A stretch of 64,000 nucleotides of DNA from Paracyclopina nana (Eukaryota; Arthropoda; Copepoda; Cyclopoida; Cyclopettidae): positions 3,725,001 through 3,789,000 of the forward strand of contig JAGUCH010000008.1 in NCBI GenBank assembly GCA_019096065.1, given 5' to 3'. Within the stretch, counting starts at the first letter, position 1. Every line of letters begins with the position of its first letter. Position numbers and translations under genes: made by a program. Under the pieces are notes generated by a model that was given only the letters and a program-made list of their open reading frames with translations, was not told the origin of the DNA and made no database searches. Shown piece after piece: positions 1 through 13,300 of the stretch.

Positions 1-150
1 ATCTGCTATGTGCCAACTTGCTATGAGCCAATATGCTATGGGACATTATGGTATGTGATAATATACTATGAGACAAGGTCCTTTTTTCAAATCAGTAAGT
101 ATAATATAACCTTGTAGCCTTAATGGCTATGGAACATTTTGCTATGTTCC
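1..150. repeat. 15-bp iterated array, cut by window edge
   Basis: A CTATG core recurs at positions 6, 21, 36, 51 (as GTATG) and 66, exactly 15 bp apart, then again at 127 and 142. Flanking bases are looser (G-CAA, TTG). The architecture matches the subterminal arrays of the complete foldback element at 1091-2008, but with a different unit. It is probably the inner or right arm of another such element whose partner arm lies left of the window; that is inference because no second arm is visible. Confidence 0.55.
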
Positions 151-1090
151 AAGAATATAAAACTATTAATTTGCAATTTTTTGTAAAGCTGGACACATGC
201 GCGTAGCCTAAATTTTCCTATTTGAGAATGTCTAAAAGAAGCTCTATTAGCTAGATTACGGCCTAACGTATTTCACAATATTTATAGCATATTTAAAGAT
301 GCAAAAGTAAGTTATTTGGCTTATTTAGGCCAACTGAAAAGAGGAAACCACGCTTTTAAAGGGGCAGTTGGCTATTTGCAATATGAGGTGTCGCCGCATG
401 CATGCGGCGAGAAAACCTTTTTTGCTAACATTATTCAATGTTTGCGAACAAAAGACGGCATTTTCTGACGCGTCCGAGGCACAAAAAGATCTGTTATTTT
501 GACAAAAACACAAATGTCAGCGGGGGGCCTTTTGTGACACTAGACCAAAAACCACATGACGAGTGTTTCGTTGTTACACTTCTGCTTATTATTAGCCTTT
601 ATATCTGATTAGCCCAAGGAAGCTGATGCAAAACATGTTGCAAAAATTCAAGTTTTCGATTAATTATTTTTTTAGCCTTAATTTCACTTGATATTCTTAA
701 AAATGTATGTGGGCAACCATTTCGAGTTTTTATGATAAATGAGAATTGTAATCCAAATGTAATAATTTTTTTCTTGGAAATCTAAAGTTTCGTTCCCATC
801 CAAGTATGTTATTTAGCTTATCCCAAGGCTCAACCCTACAAGAGAGAAAGAGCAAAAATTGTAAAAAATAACTTTTATCATGAATTTGATAATTTATGTT
901 CTTTTCGCGTCAAAGTCTTGGATTGATGTAAATTGGACGTTGAACCTCGGATAATTGCGTCGGCAAATTCTATTCATGTGCACTGACAGACATAGCTAAT
1001 CCCAAAAGAAAAATGCATGCTTAGCGGAATATTTGTCCTGCAATCACGCAACCCCCTCAAGACAAATCGCTGACTCCGGATACACATAAT
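151..1090. other. AT-rich intergenic DNA
   Basis: AT-rich sequence without a supported gene. Its short open frames show no family resemblance and no splice structure. The last seven bases (ACATAAT, 1084-1090) are the left target duplication of the next element. Confidence 0.6.
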
Positions 1091-2008
1091 GGGAATACTG
1101 TAAAAAGTCCTCAATGTCAAAAGTCCTGATATATAAAATCCTCATGTAAAAAGTCCTGATATATGAAGTCTTAATGTAAAAAGTCCTGATGTAAAAAATT
1201 ACGCTCTGCAAAGACTATTTTTTTTTACAAATATCAATAATTGTTTGATAAAATATTAAGGCATGTATTTCATGTATGAAACAAAATTACCGACACTGCT
1301 TTTATTGAATAATGTTTGACTTATCTTAAGATCTCCATCGACTTACGTCAAGACCAGAAAGGTGAATCGATTGGTCAAAGTAATCTTAGATTGGCCTCTG
1401 TTTGTTTACTATTATTAACTTATTTGATTAAGAAAAAGTAAAAGTTGGCCAATAAAAATCTATCATAATTGCCGGTAAAAAAGTTGGTTGTTACATTGCC
1501 TTTGATACTTTTATATGATGGAAAGCAATTTTCTCATGTATAATTCAGTTTACCAATTTGTCTCAGTTCATATAACTACACATATATAAAAGCTCTGAAG
1601 TTTAACTTTATCAAGTGACACACATTATAAAGTATTTTATAAGGTGTGTTGCTCCTCTGTTACCATGATATTGTCAAAGAAATAAATTGTTTACATATGT
1701 AAATAGATATTCCCCATACTGCATAGGAATGCGCGCACGCGCTTGCTGAAAAATTAGTAATTAAGAGAAATTAGAAATTGACCCTTTCTGGTCTTGCCAT
1801 TTGGCGATGGAGATCTTTAGACTTCGCAATGCAAGCGTCCTCTGTAATTTTATTTTTTTTAAATTGGGACTTATGACATCCGTTGTTCACATAAAAGGAC
1901 TTTTGATATCTGGTCTTTATATGAGCGGACTTTTAGTATTTGGACTTTTTGCATCCGGACTTTTTTTATCTGGACATTTCACATCGCGGACTTTTTACAG
2001 TACATCCC
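1091..2008. mobile_element. Foldback / MULE-like non-autonomous transposon
   Basis: The left arm starts GGGAATACTGTAAAAAGTCC and the right arm ends with its near reverse complement (GGACTTTTTACAG at 1988-2000, then TACATCCC). Both arms hold iterated AAAAGTCC units about 15-16 bp apart. The inverted similarity continues inward: AGATCTCCATCG and AAGACCAGAAAGG near 1330-1362 recur inverted near 1785-1815, so arms are about 230-280 bp around a loop of about 400 bp. Flanks are duplicated: ACATAAT at 1084-1090 and 2009-2015 (8 bp if the shared C is counted). No transposase is encoded. A 7-8 bp duplication with GGG ends and long terminal inverted repeats suggests a Mutator-like or similar cut-and-paste family; the superfamily is not certain. 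Confidence 0.75.
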
Positions 2009-3064
2009 ACATAATTTTATTTTCTTCATTCTTCTTCTTTTTTTGCCACCGTTACATTCAATTTTGAAATATTAGTGTTTCATTATTTTCGACTTTAGTA
2101 AAGAATTCCTATCGGAATATTTTATTATGCTTCTGCGAGGATTTCTCCGGTCAGTCTTCATTTCCGGATGCTGCATACTTACGTTCTTTGCTGATTTCAT
2201 TTGCATGGCTTTCAATAATTACAGTTCGAAATGTTGTGATAAGGGAAATTATTCAGTACATTGATCACAAAATTAATTCAAGGTATTCTATGAGTCCTGA
2301 CATAATCAATAACCTACATTTTTGCAAGAAAAACCTTCGCTGAATAAATGTGAATTTATATGTGAGGTCATGTACAACTGAGGAATCCGAATCTTTACCA
2401 ATTTTGCCTTTTATCCAATAATTTAGGGAAAAAATTAACGAATCTTTGACGTCTTGTTCATCAGAATTGTAAAATAGTAAAAACTGTTATGGTTGATGAT
2501 TCGCACGTATAATGCACATTTTTCGTGTTGCTGCATGTATGGATGTATGTAGTCCATTTGCAGAGATATAGAGCGTATAAGCTGAAAGGCCAATTTCTGA
2601 AAAGTCTGATTTTCATGGTGCATCTAAAGCGTTTTTAGGCAAACTCTGATTATAATCAACCAAAGCAAAGAGAGCAACTTGGCCCTAAGTTCAATTTTGC
2701 ACCGTATGAACTGGTTTGTATGAATGATAGCCATTATAGCTCAATTAATGCTTGAAATCGTCTTGCAGTGTCCTTGAAACCCGTTAAAGCCATGACTTTC
2801 AGTGAGCTTGCATGGCACAATGAGGTGAAAAAAATCAAGACAGTGTAGATGTTGTAGCATCGGCATCATTTTCGACCATCACCTTTTGAGAGACAAAAGA
2901 TCGTAGCACAGCAATTTTGCAGCAGCAGCAGCAGCAGCAGCAGCAGCTTGAGCGTTTTTTAGGATCACACGTTAACTCCCTGTGCATTTGTTGTTGGTCA
3001 CTGCTACGCCACTTGCTTGGCAATCAGGACCCTGCCCAGTACATTGAGTATTGGAGCAATGCAC
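2009..3064. other. Intergenic DNA upstream of the cuticle gene
   Basis: No gene supported. It contains the right target duplication of the foldback element and a (GCA)n microsatellite about 145 bp upstream of the cuticle TATA box. Any cis-regulatory elements of the cuticle gene would be expected here, but I recognise none by sequence. Confidence 0.5.
2919..2947. repeat. (GCA)n microsatellite
   Basis: About ten uninterrupted GCA triplets, non-coding, upstream of the cuticle promoter. Confidence 0.95.
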
Positions 3065-3100
3065 TATAAAAGAACAAAGACTCGCTACCCTCCTCACAGT
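3065..3100 (+). promoter_or_regulatory. TATA box and initiator of the cuticle gene
   Basis: TATAAAAG at 3065-3072 is followed about 28-30 bp downstream by a pyrimidine-rich TCACAGTTCACT stretch, which fits an arthropod initiator. The ATG is 65 bp after the TATA box. Strong TATA promoters are common on cuticular protein genes. Confidence 0.7.
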
Positions 3101-3129
3101 TCACTCTGAGCAGTTACTCGTCAAACACA

Positions 3130-4027
3130 ATGGCCAAGATTTTTGTAAGTTGAATTTACAATGAAAATTCTCCTCGTATTCATATGGTGTACATATTTTT
3201 CAAAATAGGTTCTTTCAATGTTGGTGGCTCTCAGCCATGCAGCCCCTGGTAACTACGGCGCTGCTGCACCTTTGGCCCATGTTGCACCTGTGGCTCACCT
3301 CGCTTATCACGCTGCACCTGCGGTTGTCGGACACACCGTTCAAGAGCACACCATTGCTGGACCTCCAGTTGCTCACACCACTCACGAGGTTGTTGGACAC
3401 CGCCAAGTCCAGGTTGGCACTCAGGCCGTTCAAACCGGAGTGGCTTACGCCCAAGAGACCTCAGTTCACCAGCCTGCACCTTACACCTACGTGGCTGGAG
3501 TGCCCAAAACCTCCCAGACCACTGTGCCCATCGCCCCACCCGCCCTCCCTGCCGCACCTGCCCCCTATGCTGCCATCCCACCTGCACCTACCAACCAAGG
3601 ACCCGCACCTGCTGACACCGTCACCCGCCAACTCATCAACGCCCCCGTCCGGACTCACACCCAAATCACTCCCCAGCTGAGACGCATTGAGCCTGAGCTC
3701 CAGATCAACCAGTACGAGGTCGAGGTCCCCGTTGCTGTCCCCGTCCCAGTCGAAAAGGAGGTTGTCTATGAGAGGAGAGTTGAGAAGCCCCATATCGTTG
3801 AGGTTCCCGCACCTTATGCCGTTCCCCAACCCTACAAGGTCCACCCCGTCCACCACGTGGTTGAGACCCCCGTCATTGACCAACACCACGTGAATGTTCA
3901 CCAACAAGTTGCCTATGCTCATGTGGCTCAGCCAGCTTTGGCACATGCTCACCTTGCTCAACCTGCTTTGGCCTATGGTCATGGCTATGCCATTGCTCCC
4001 CAAGCCGTTGTTGCTGCTGAGGCTTGA
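3130..4027 (+). CDS. Secreted cuticular protein, AAP/HAP-rich
   Basis: Two exons: 3130-3144 (MAKIF) and 3209-4027, with a 64-bp intron (GTAAGT...ATAG) placed inside the signal peptide, as in many arthropod cuticle genes. The spliced protein of 274 residues begins MAKIFVLSMLVALSHAAPG, a signal peptide with probable cleavage after SHA. The mature chain is low-complexity and rich in Ala, Pro, Val and His: HAAPAVVGH, repeated VGH motifs, an Ala-Pro-rich centre, a charged section around PQLRRIEPELQINQYEVEVP, repeated PVAVPVPVE, and a tandem C-terminal AHVAQPALAHAHLAQPALAYGHG. I see no clear Rebers-Riddiford chitin-binding domain. The role is therefore inferred as a structural exoskeleton component exported by the epidermis. 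It converges with the dys gene, leaving 290 bp between stop codons. No perfect AATAAA follows; an AATATA variant near 4219 may serve. Confidence 0.9.
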
Positions 4028-4317
4028 ACAACACACACAGTGCAATACTATCCAACATTGAAATGAGCCAAGTCAGTCATCATTGCTCATTTGTGGGAAA
4101 ACGAACTGTTCAGAGTGATCCGCTGTCATTTTTACTTTCGTCATTTGGAGACACAAAGTTTTCGCGTACTCTTGCTTCCTTATCATGTTTGTGTATTCTA
4201 GTTGACATCATCATTAACAATATAAAAAAGAGAATATGGTAAAATACTATAAAGTGAAAAAAGAAGCACTAATATTATTAGTTTTGATTTTGGTCCACTT
4301 TGAGAGAGTATATAAAG
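4028..4317. other. Shared 3' region of convergent genes
   Basis: This stretch lies between the cuticle stop (plus strand) and the dys stop (minus strand). No canonical AATAAA is seen on either strand, so the two 3' untranslated regions probably overlap or use variant signals. Confidence 0.5.
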
Positions 4318-7300
4318 CTAGTTAGAAAAGTCCATTTCGGCAGGTAAAGAAGATTGGTTGTTATTGCTATCACCATTGCTGCTGGTAGATGACTCTGGTC
4401 TTTTGAAGCCCGGAGCAGCTGCAGGGCTGGTCATTTTGCACACTTCACTCCATTTCTTGATGTCGTGGTGGTGGTCAACCTCTGGACTTTTCAAGTGAGC
4501 CCCAGTGGAGATGTCTGGCACTCTCCGAGCTTCAACGCCATTATTTTCGGAAAAATTCCCATTGGCTATGGTCGTGGTGTTGGCATTGATGTCGCTGCCA
4601 TAAGATATGGATAAGTTCTTCTTGGTGGAGTTTGCAGTCCCATTTCGGTGGAAGGCAGATCTGGACAAGGTGGTCACCTCTCCTGAGCCACCATTGGATC
4701 CACCACCACCGCTGCCATCCAACAAGGTCATTTGGAGCGGCGAGGTTGAAGACGTTTCGGACCTGCACAAAAAAAAAGAACAAAGGTTTTTGAGCATTTG
4801 AAACATTTGGGAACATTTGAATCCGGAGAAGTCGCGCAACCTTCCAAAATTCTCACCTGTACTCCGGCGAAGAAGTGCGATCCTGCACCGGATTGACATC
4901 ACTGAAGCTGACCACCTTGTTGTCCTCATAGTCGTTCCAGCTAGCATTGGCATTATTCCCGTACTGATTGGCAGCAGCCGAAAAGTCCAGTGGGGAATCC
5001 GTGGATCTTTGGTCCATGTTGTGATGCTGATAGTGCTGATGAAGGTTGTAGGCCCCGGGCGGGGGCGTGTAGCCCGCATACCCCGAGTAGTGCGACACGC
5101 CCCCCTGGGGCGACGCCATGAAGGAGGCGTGCAACATGTGCCCATCAAATGGGCTTTGGCTCGGAAATCCCGCCGAGTTCTGCATGCCTGGGTAGAATGC
5201 GGCGAGAGAGGTCGGGGACTGGCCTCCATATGCGAGGCTGTACTGAAGTCGACTTTGCACCATGTAATAGTGATACAGCCAACTGTTGGCCTTCATCACG
5301 AGAGCTTCGCGTTCGCTGCAAATGAAAAATTCGGATATTAATTAGTGCGTGCAAATCCGCGAGGAATTCTTGGGCAAGAAATTAGGAATTGGTGAGAATG
5401 AGGTATGCAAAATTGGAGCAGACAACGATGATGAAGAGCATCACGATTCCTGATGAAGAACAGGTTGGAGTAGCTGTCAACCCTGCAGTATATTCCATTT
5501 TTTCCAAGCCTCCTTCATTTATCTTGCATCATGAGGTGAAGTGGAGCAGTGTACTTGAGGCAAGAAGGAGGGAAAAAACTTTTTCATCAATTGGAATGTA
5601 ATTGGCGTTGTTGATTCTCGCACGATCGATCATACGTTTATTGATCTGTGAGACCCGATCTAATTGTGATTATAATGGAGGGGGTCAGAATTGAGTAGGA
5701 GGAGGAAACATGCTGAACTATATGTACAATGCACTAGCTTATGAGGCCATCCGTCAAATGAGATTGCGCGCGAGAGAGAGAGAGAAGATGGCAATCGAAA
5801 AATGCTAGCTAGCTTCATTCGGATTAACCATTCAATTGTAATTGTAGCGTGGAATTCCATGCAGCACAAACGCAACACATCTCAAAAGAAATGATTGGGC
5901 TTGAAATCAAATTAGTCACTGCTGCTGGATTATGTATTACACTATCTCCTAGCTCATATATAGCGTACATCATGACTTGGTGAATCCTCCTCGATCGAGC
6001 AACATAATTCTCCCTAGCGGGTTTGCAACCCCTAAGGTTAAGAAAGGCTTCTTCTACATCGAATCGAGACGCATCATTATGTATGGTAATGCAACACCCA
6101 TCCGCGGCGCGATGTGATGAAGATGTTCTAATTTTTTGTTCTCCACTCTATGATTGCCTTGTACATTGCCTTTTTTCAGCCTTCAGCTGTCTGTGGTACT
6201 AGCACTGCTATATTTATGGCATTGCCGTGGCCACAACTTACTTGAGTACTTGGTTGGTACACACAATCACAGGCGATTGGGAATGCTCGAGGTTCTCCTT
6301 GACTTGTAGCACCGTGTGCACCCACATCCAGGATCCGTCCTGTCGTTGGAGTCGCAGCAGCAGGATGCAAGACCTGTCATTCTCGGATTGTGTGACTGAA
6401 ATTAATCCGAGCAAATTATCGTCATTTTCCAACTATATATGCCATAATTGCTGTTTTTAAGCTCAGCTAGTGCTGCGTTGTTGAGTAGAGAAAATCTGAG
6501 TGAAGCTTTGCTTAAGTAGGAGGGGGGATTATGAGTTGATTGAAATACTTACTTAGCCTATGTTTACTTTGCACCTCCTTGATACATTCTGGGTGGAGGA
6601 GGTTATACCACGAGAGGCCTTTCAAATCGAACTTTTTGTAGCCTAAGTAGTATTCACCGCTGAAAAGGAGAGGAATTTCGTCAGAAACTTGCAAACAATT
6701 CTAAGCACGCGTCGCCTCATCCATTGTCACGTATTTTGTCGCCAGCATAAAAAGTAAATAGGCCTTTGCCTCCATGCAGGAATGGGTCAGAGCACTGCTT
6801 TTGCCTAGTTGAAAGCCGCAGAAATATGCGAAAAAAATTCGAGCGTATGGTAGCAAATTGTAAAATGCTTTCATAAACTAGGTGGAAACAAATAGGTGCC
6901 ATTTTCGCGTGGCGGGTGCTCTATGAATATGAACTGCCAAAGTGATAAAGGGTCGAGTGCTCACGAGAAAAATGGCACCCAAACTTGTTTGTATTTCACA
7001 CAGATTTGACAAACGGCCGAGGGAGAAAAATGCAAATTCAATTCCATTTTAGGCGTGTTATCCACTGGCCACCAAATTGTACTATTCAATAACCACCCCA
7101 ATTTTGAGACCCCATTTTTTGTGGCTACCTCCTCGGTAATTTATGGCGACAATCAGAACTGAAGCACAGCCATTATCAATCAATTTAGAAACACTATACC
7201 CCGCGTGCCCTATTAGGAGTTTTTGCCGCATATTTACTATATTAAAAACTTGAGAGTCACTCTATATATATGAAGCGTGGGTAATATGCTAATTTTAATC

Positions 7301-10300
7301 CATAGCGTAGCAACTTGGAGCAATTATGACAAATTGGAATTTCTCACAGTCTTTTTTCCCCCTGATGATCGTGAACTCTACGTACCCCGCAGTGGATGCC
7401 AGCCAATATACATATTTATATGGGGCAGCAGCATCTTACTACATGGACAATATTTCACGGACGTAAATCAAGATTCTCCATCATCATCATCATCTTCTCG
7501 TGGCTCTCATAATAAGTTTTGCTTGGCCCCCTTCCCTATCTGGTTCAAGTGAATAGCTAATGGAAATCTGAGACAAGCAGTTTTTGTGGGAGCCCAGCAT
7601 GAAAAAAGGATTTTCCTTGCCAGTTTTCTGGCAATTCATCATCAGCCCGAGATTGGCCTGTAATTGTCAAATTTACCCCACTGTGCGACCCCATATCGAG
7701 GCTTGTGTACACAATATGAGAAAGATATCTGGCTGATTATTAAGTTATCACAAGCTCGAGAGAGAGAGATGAGATGGCCCGCAGTCATTTGGTTGGTTTT
7801 CTGCCCTTGAGGACCAGTGGGAGAGATTCGAATGAGAAAATAATCGACTCAGCATCAAAATTCACTAGGTCAATAATCAGGATGTCAAATCTCGAAATGA
7901 ACGCCATCTATTGCCATGACATCATCATCATCATCCACTATTGCTTTTCGATTAACCAGTCAAAATGACTTCTCCACCTGGGAGCTACCAGAAAATCTAT
8001 TTCTATACCAATTTTCTTTTGCTGTGGCAATGCTAAAATGGCTTGTACTATGGCTAGTATAATAATTCGAGTATATGGCTGGCGCACGAATTTCCATTAC
8101 TTGAGCGATTGTAAACATACTTGGAGTCGATGCTGGTGATCTTGAAGTCCATGCTGTGGATGGAGGTGAAGATATTTGTGGCCCCTTGAACCACACATTC
8201 GCGGGTCTCAGGCATGGCGATGGGAGTGCACCATGACAAAAAGACAGGCTCGTTGCGCGAACAAAGAGGTAACACCCCAGAAAATCTGCCCTCAATCAAA
8301 ACCACCTGCAAAAAACGAGCATCCATCAGGTGAGAAAGAACTGAGGGCCCAGGAAAAAAATGAATGAATGTTATACGATACCTTTTGGTCTCCGAACCGC
8401 ATTTGCCTCCTCGCGTTTCGCGAGACATTCATCCTGCAGAGGAAAATCCGCTTCTCGTTGGCAGCGTTGTCCAATGAATCACTGATGCCTGGCTGCAGAC
8501 CTCTCATCAGCTCCGATTGAATCGAGGCGTGATCTTGTTTGTCGATAATATCGTAGACGCTGTCACCGTGAATCAACAAGTCTTCCTGCGTTCAATAAAG
8601 AGAAGAGTTGAAAAAAACTACCTAATGGCGGCCATTTATGGCACACTATGCCTGCATGGCTTATAAAGTATTTTGGCATAAAAAATTCCTTAGGGTGGCA
8701 TTTTTAAAATCCTCCTTCTTTCCTCCGCATTTTTTAAAAAGCCTGGGAATCTGGAAAAACTCCAGTGTGTGCCGTGCATGAGTAGTGAATGAGAGGCTTT
8801 CATTCAATACTTGAATGTAAATATGCAACCTCATTCTACTTGTTGTGGAAACAAAGTTTATTTACTCTAGCAGCAGCAGCAGTGCTCCACTTTTTTCTAA
8901 TGGTCAGGTTTTTTTCTGGCTGGCCCATTGTGCTCGCCAGCAGGGGGGCACACATTAGTTGATCTTTGGGAAGAAGCAACAATTGCATTTGTCATTCCCA
9001 AACTGGGCAGCTGACGGCTCTAATTCAGGGTTCCATGACGATTGGTGACTTGCAGTCTCTCACCTTTTTTGACTAGACCATTTATACAAATCACGAGAGT
9101 GGAACCGAAGGGATTTAGAGCACAATTATAAACCCCATTATTTTCACGATTAAGCTTTCATTTAAACCCCCTTGAAATGAGACTTCTTTTACGCGAGGTG
9201 GAAAAACCTTTGTTTCGGGAAAAAAGTGGCTGTTTGAGTATTAGTTTTTTTAGCTGAATAACACGTTCACACGAATATTATCCTCAGAGCAAAGGCTGAC
9301 TATGAGCCTTGGTATTGAGGAGAAAAAGAGCTATTTCAAGGAATTCCTCCAGGTGCTCCAGAATAATTTCCACTGCAGAACGTGCAGATTAAATTAGAAT
9401 AGATATATACCTTTCTTTGGCCTAAATTCCACGTGATATAACTATGAAGTGAAAAGCTATTGAGAAGGGAAAATGCTTCACGAAGAAGCAAGCCTCTAAT
9501 GGACGTCTCGCTGACAAATTTTGAATGACACTTCAAAGTGCACACAACAAAACATTTTGTACTTCTGCAGTAAAAAAGGCCAATGGTTTTTCCACCTCAT
9601 CATGAAAAGCATGTTCAACGTCAAACAGCATTAAACAGTCTAACGTGGCATTGAATGAAACTTATCTCAGACTCCCATCAAGTCACACTCAAATGGAATG
9701 ACACTTTTTTTTCATGCCCCATGAGTCCCCAGAAATTCAAGAAGAAGACGACGAAGAAGAAGAAGTTCTATCAAAATAGCAACAACAGCCGTACATACAA
9801 CAATTTTCATTCAAGCCAATTCTAGATCTCATTAATGGGCTTTTATGCACCGGGGGGCACTCATCTTTTTTTTGTAACCAAAGGCAATTTGATATTGGCT
9901 GTTGGCTCACATGGATGAGTATAAACATGGCATATTTACATACTACGAACATTATGTATGCGCGAGAGCAAGGTTTTCGTGATTTTCGCACAATAGACCT
10001 ACTTAGTTTCAGAGCAAACACGCATATGGAGGGTTTTTTCAGCAGCAGCCTTCTTCATTCAATATTGTTTTATGATAATCTTATGCTTTCTTACCATAGA
10101 ATGGCCCAGGTATTCTGCAGCGTTATCGGATATGTACAACAGTTTTCCAGTCTGGGTGGCCATCATTAAGAAGCCATTAAGCGCCTGCAAAGAAAGAGGA
10201 ATATAAGGCCATTTTTATTCTGCAAGCAAGCTACATAAAGCGAGGTGGTAATAGGATACACTCAATACAACGCTGAAATTGTTGCTTTTTTTTCCTGTGG

Positions 10301-13300
10301 ATTTTATGGCCGAGACATGAGACACTGCGGCTGCGGAAAGCTAGGGACATTTGAGTGAAAAAAAATTCAACAGACAGACATTCTACAGAAGCAGTACTAC
10401 AGAGTAATGTCTCTGCACCAGGAGATGGCTATTTAAAAGGAAAGCAGAAAGTAAGGGTGGTAACTAACGACATTCTGGCTAAACTTATCTATGAAACGTC
10501 CCGGAAATGGGAATTTATTGGGCCCACGAGACCCGCGCGAAGCTCGCGCGCAAAGAAGAGACATTTCTTTTAAGAAACTCCTTCTTCCAATGTCAGCAGC
10601 ATCTATGGGACGAAAGAAAGCAGCCATAAAAATACCAAGCTCAGAAATAATAACGTTTATAAGTTATCTGATCTTTCGCGGTTCGCAATAAAAATGTCAT
10701 GATGCTGTGGGCTCAAAGCGCCCGCGCGTTCTCAATGACAACGCGGATTTGCATAAAAATTCCTCGGTCCCACCTGCTATTTTTATTGCACTTTGAAAGC
10801 ATGATTCCGCCTCCAACTCGTGAGGCTCGCTCATCACCCAACAATGGAGTCATAATTTCTCGAAAAATAATCTACAAAATACTATAAGATGCTTCAATAG
10901 TTTTCTTCACATAGCTTTGAAGCAAAAAGAGAGACAATTTCCTTTGCAGGTTGTGCTACTTTGGTGGAAGCCTGGTTTTCCCTATGTGGTCGTCAGTCAG
11001 CATACAACTTCTCCTCCTAACTCGAGAGATAATCAACGGAGACTCTGAGTAAGTGAGAGGTATCATGGGACATTGCAAAATGCCCTCAAGGACCCTAGTG
11101 AAGAACAGCCTATGTGCAACATACCAGAATCATCAACAAGTCAAAAATGGTTGACGAATGGATTTCCCGAGCTGTGGGCCAGCTGCTGCCGTACAAGGAC
11201 TTGTCACGAAAAGATCTTTTATCAGTGACAAGTCCATCAGTTTGGAGCTTCGAACATTATTATGCATATACCTTATGGAACGTACTGTTGAGCCAAAGGC
11301 ACGCGGCGGGCGGTTCAGTTGTGTATCTCCTCGCGCGAGGCCCAGAAAAATATGAGAAAAATGTGCAAAAATCCAGTTGATGGACATGCTTGATAAGCTG
11401 GGCGGAATTTAGGGGTGTCAGAACGCATTAAAAAATCTGCATACTAAACTAGTCTATTTCGAAGCCTAAATGCGCGAAGGGCTGCAGATTATAAAAAAAA
11501 GCACTAACTGGGGGGTAAAAATGAATGCGCGACATTTTACGACTACTAAATAATGTCCTGGGATGATGTGATATCTTCTTCTAAATATCCAGACAGACAA
11601 AGAATATTGAGATGCTTCACGCTGCGTTTCGCACACTTGGAAAGCCCCCCTGCGAACTTAACTGGCTCACTCATTTGATGAGGCCATTCCACCCTCGACT
11701 CGGTGTTTCAGTTTTGCTCTCCAGTAGACCTTTTTTACGCGGCCCAACCCAGCAGCGCTATTAAGCTGGCCAGATATAGATATACATATATACTCCGCTG
11801 GCTGGGCATTGACGACGGCTTGATGATCTTGGCAATTTAGCCAAGCACAATGGCGAAGAGCAGCCATGGCAGGAATATTGCACACAACACCACAGTAATT
11901 ACATCTCCGCGCAGATTTATGAGGACGTTTATGGCATATTATTGGCATATTAGTATGGAAATGAAGCAGGTTGGCTCTCAGCTTGACTCGAAACTAGGGG
12001 CGTTGGACCCAAGTGGGGATGCTATGGGAAATTCCTCACTTTATTGCTCGCCCCTTCTCAATACTATATACCAAAGTGATGAGACTTTTGTCTCAGCTCG
12101 GCGGGGAAAGTGAAGCGGCGCAATTAACTTTAAAATGCTCGAATTATCCTCTTCTGAAGTCGCGGAAGTCGTAGATGTAATTTCATCATCATGCTAAGCT
12201 AAATGGCACCCTTTAAACCCATTTTTGCCCCGGTTTCACTGCTTGCTGTATTTTTGAAACTACGTAGCCCTCGGCCAGGGCGGTAGGCATATAGAGAAGT
12301 AGGATCATCATATGGAACCTCAAGATGCTACTGACTACCCCTGGGCTTCTTTGGTATTTCGCGCATAATCGCCTCCTCTTTGTCATGTCATCCAATTGGA
12401 GCTTGGGGCATTTGTCATGCGAGATTTCCAAGGTGCCAATTATGTGTTTTGACAGCGCTAGTTCGCACTTTGGGCTGCTGCTGCTGCAGAAAATTGGGTT
12501 ATTACTCAGCGCGACGTCTTCTTCATGAAATTCATAATCGCAGAGGTAGAAGAAAAAATGACGGACTGGGCTTAAATGGCTTCTCAGCATGAACTTGAAC
12601 TATCTGGGAGGAAGTGCTAACGATGATTGACAGCCAACTTGCCAACTACTTAGACCCTGGCTGTGCAGCCCCTTTAAAAAGGACCCCCTGCTCTCTAATT
12701 CAGTCTCCCTGCAAACAATTTCACGCATCCAAAAACTCCATTTGCATTTATAACAACCCCCTTCACTGTCTAAATGTCATAATTGCCTGGGCTACTTTTC
12801 AAGTCAGGTGGTCTCGAGTGCAAAATATGAGCTGGTGTCTGTATCTGGCTCAAGGTAGGAAAATGGGCTCGGTATCTACCATGGCTTTTGCAAGTTTCCC
12901 CACCTCACAGAATACATTCAAGCAAAAGTTACCAAGGGATTACGCAAATAATTAAATGGCCTCATTCATATGTCAAGTATCAATTTTTAAGCAGCAGCAG
13001 CCAAAGTTAGTTTTTGCTTATTCTGTTGCGGCCATGAAAAGTTGGTGAAAATCCATTTTTCATTCGGTTAATTTGAAGGATGAAAAATAGCATTTCTCAC
13101 TGCAGTGCTTCTTCTCAAGCTCTCTGAGTGCTGCATAGGATGATGCAAAATGGGTCTGCAGCAGCAGCAGCAGCCGAAATTTCACTTTTTAACCTGGTTT
13201 TTGCCCTTTGGGGACAAACGGTGATTTCTGAGATCATCACTACTTCTTCTACTTCGCGGTGAACGATTCTGATCCATCTGGCGGTGGCGCAATGATTGAT

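Noticed and set aside
1801-2067. 88-codon frame with repeated SGLL/SGLF motifs
   Set aside because: It is a translation of the iterated AAAAGTCC units in the right arm of the foldback element, not a protein.
3461-4045. 194-codon minus-strand open frame opposite the cuticle gene
   Set aside because: It is the complement of the low-complexity Pro/Ala/Val-rich cuticle coding sequence and has the matching artificial composition (Gly, Asp, Leu, Val).
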